The position numbers and the translations under genes were made by a program. Shown here one piece after another: positions 61,619 to 62,165 of a stretch of DNA of 62,165 nucleotides. Below the pieces are notes generated by a model, which had not been told where the DNA came from, made no database searches, and was given only the letters and a program-made list of their open reading frames with translations. The DNA is from Erysipelothrix sp. (lineage in GTDB: Bacteria > Bacillota_I > Bacilli_A > Erysipelotrichales > Erysipelotrichaceae), in assembly GCA_018335655.1 (NCBI GenBank), contig JAGXRX010000027.1:1-62165 (forward strand), given 5' to 3'. Numbering within the stretch: position 1 is the stretch's first letter; every line of letters starts with the position of its first letter.

Positions 61619-62165
61619 TAATCACTCACAATGCGAGTCCCTGTTTCACCGCTTAATGCTTCACTCGCTTTATCTAATAAGGTTATAATTGTTGTCTTAT
61701 TCTTCTTTCCATTCACAAAATCAAGCGCAGCTTCTACTTTAGGAAGCATTGAACCAGGTGCAAAATGTCCTTCTTTAATATATTGCTTAGTCTCTTCAAT
61801 ACTCATGGTAGTTAACCATTTTTGTGAAGGTTTTCCATAGTTAATGGCTACTTTTTCAACTGCTGTTAAAATGAATAAAACATCAACATCTAACTGAGAA
61901 GCTAGAAGTGAACTTGCACTATCTTTATCAATGACTGCTTCTACCCCTACATAGCCTTGGTTTGTAGAAACAACAGGAATACCACCACCACCTGCACATA
62001 CCACGACATGATGATTCTTTAATGCATCCTGAATGGATACTAAGTTGGTTATATTCTTAGGTTTCGGTGAAGCAACAACACGACGATATCCTCGTCCTGA
62101 ATCTTCAACAACCGCTACTCCTTGTGCCTCTAATGCTTTTGCACTTTCTTCATCCATAAATGCTC
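61618..62165 (-). CDS. arcC: Carbamate kinase (C-terminal part, cut by window edge)
   Basis: About 182 of the usual 310 residues; the frame stays open to the window edge, so the apparent Met at 62157 is internal. VVEDSGRGYRRVVASPKP, VVCAGGGGIPVV, DKDSASSLLASQL and GHFAPGSMLPKVEAAL are carbamate-kinase hallmarks. It makes ATP plus carbamate from carbamoyl phosphate and ADP. No arginine deiminase gene is visible in the window; with the ring-nitrogen genes next door it may close that pathway instead. The companions beyond the edge would decide. Confidence 0.9.
   Translation of the reverse strand, partial: AFMDEESAKALEAQGVAVVEDSGRGYRRVVASPKPKNITNLVSIQDALKNHHVVVCAGGGGIPVVSTNQGYVGVEAVIDKDSASSLLASQLDVDVLFILTAVEKVAINYGKPSQKWLTTMSIEETKQYIKEGHFAPGSMLPKVEAALDFVNGKKNKTTIITLLDKASEALSGETGTRIVSD

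Overview
The window reads as chromosomal DNA of a low-GC, Gram-positive-type member of the Bacillota. Evidence is the AT-rich sequence, strong GGAGG-type ribosome binding sites, PTS components, lipoprotein signal peptides, a sortase-like cell-wall signal, MscL, a Spo0A homologue and several CcpA-type cre operators. A fermentative relative of Erysipelotrichia would fit, but no marker gene here fixes the taxon. I see no rRNA, tRNA, CRISPR array, insertion sequence or prophage.

Layout. 1-4.1 kb: an operon for a propionate/acetoacetate-type CoA-transferase (cut by the window edge), an acetoacetyl-CoA reductase-like SDR and a thiolase, with a divergent LysR regulator. 4.2-7.1 kb: a TrpXYZ-type amino-acid ABC importer behind a 17-residue leader peptide ending in a tyrosine-rich run and a multi-state RNA attenuator. 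7.1-14 kb: a large pseudopilin with a C-terminal beta-rich domain, a heterodimeric ABC exporter, a PTS EIIC-like protein, DegV and a DUF1836 regulator. 14-25.1 kb: a diguanylate cyclase and a compact type IV pilus system (PilA, T, B, D, O, N, M, C and three minor pilin-like proteins). 25.5-33 kb: a small CsbD-like membrane protein, a DAK2-DegV fusion with butyrate kinase, an ABC-2 transporter, a sortase-type FAS1 protein and a DUF438/hemerythrin/PAS sensor. 33-38 kb: an ascorbate-type PTS operon with its PRD regulator and a SIS sugar-phosphate isomerase. 38-50.7 kb: a BaiN-like flavoprotein and a glycerol/dihydroxyacetone regulon (DhaK, DhaL, DhaM, GlpK, Lin0368-type transporter pair, GlpA/GlpB-like/DUF1667 dehydrogenase, second GlpA-like oxidase, GlpP), with a Spo0A homologue at the end of the dehydrogenase operon. 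50.9 kb: MscL. 51.4-62.2 kb: a cluster centred on a cyanuric acid amidohydrolase/barbiturase-type enzyme and a biuret-hydrolase-type enzyme, with four permeases, a PucR activator, NDK and carbamate kinase (cut by the window edge).

How the parts work together. Five cre or cre-like sites mark the CoA-transferase/thiolase operon, dhaKL, the glycerol-transporter operon, the dehydrogenase operon and one of the two ring-nitrogen operons; a sixth, weaker one precedes the GlpP operon. This suggests carbon-catabolite control over alternative carbon and nitrogen sources. The glycerol genes also share a 16-base motif and have a GlpP-type leader terminator. The last 11 kb look like a route from cyanuric acid through biuret towards allophanate, with carbamate kinase suggesting ATP recovery. 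The missing allophanate step would have to lie outside the window.

The two most unusual items are the tyrosine leader/attenuator at 4.2-4.4 kb and the ring-nitrogen cluster at 51-62 kb.
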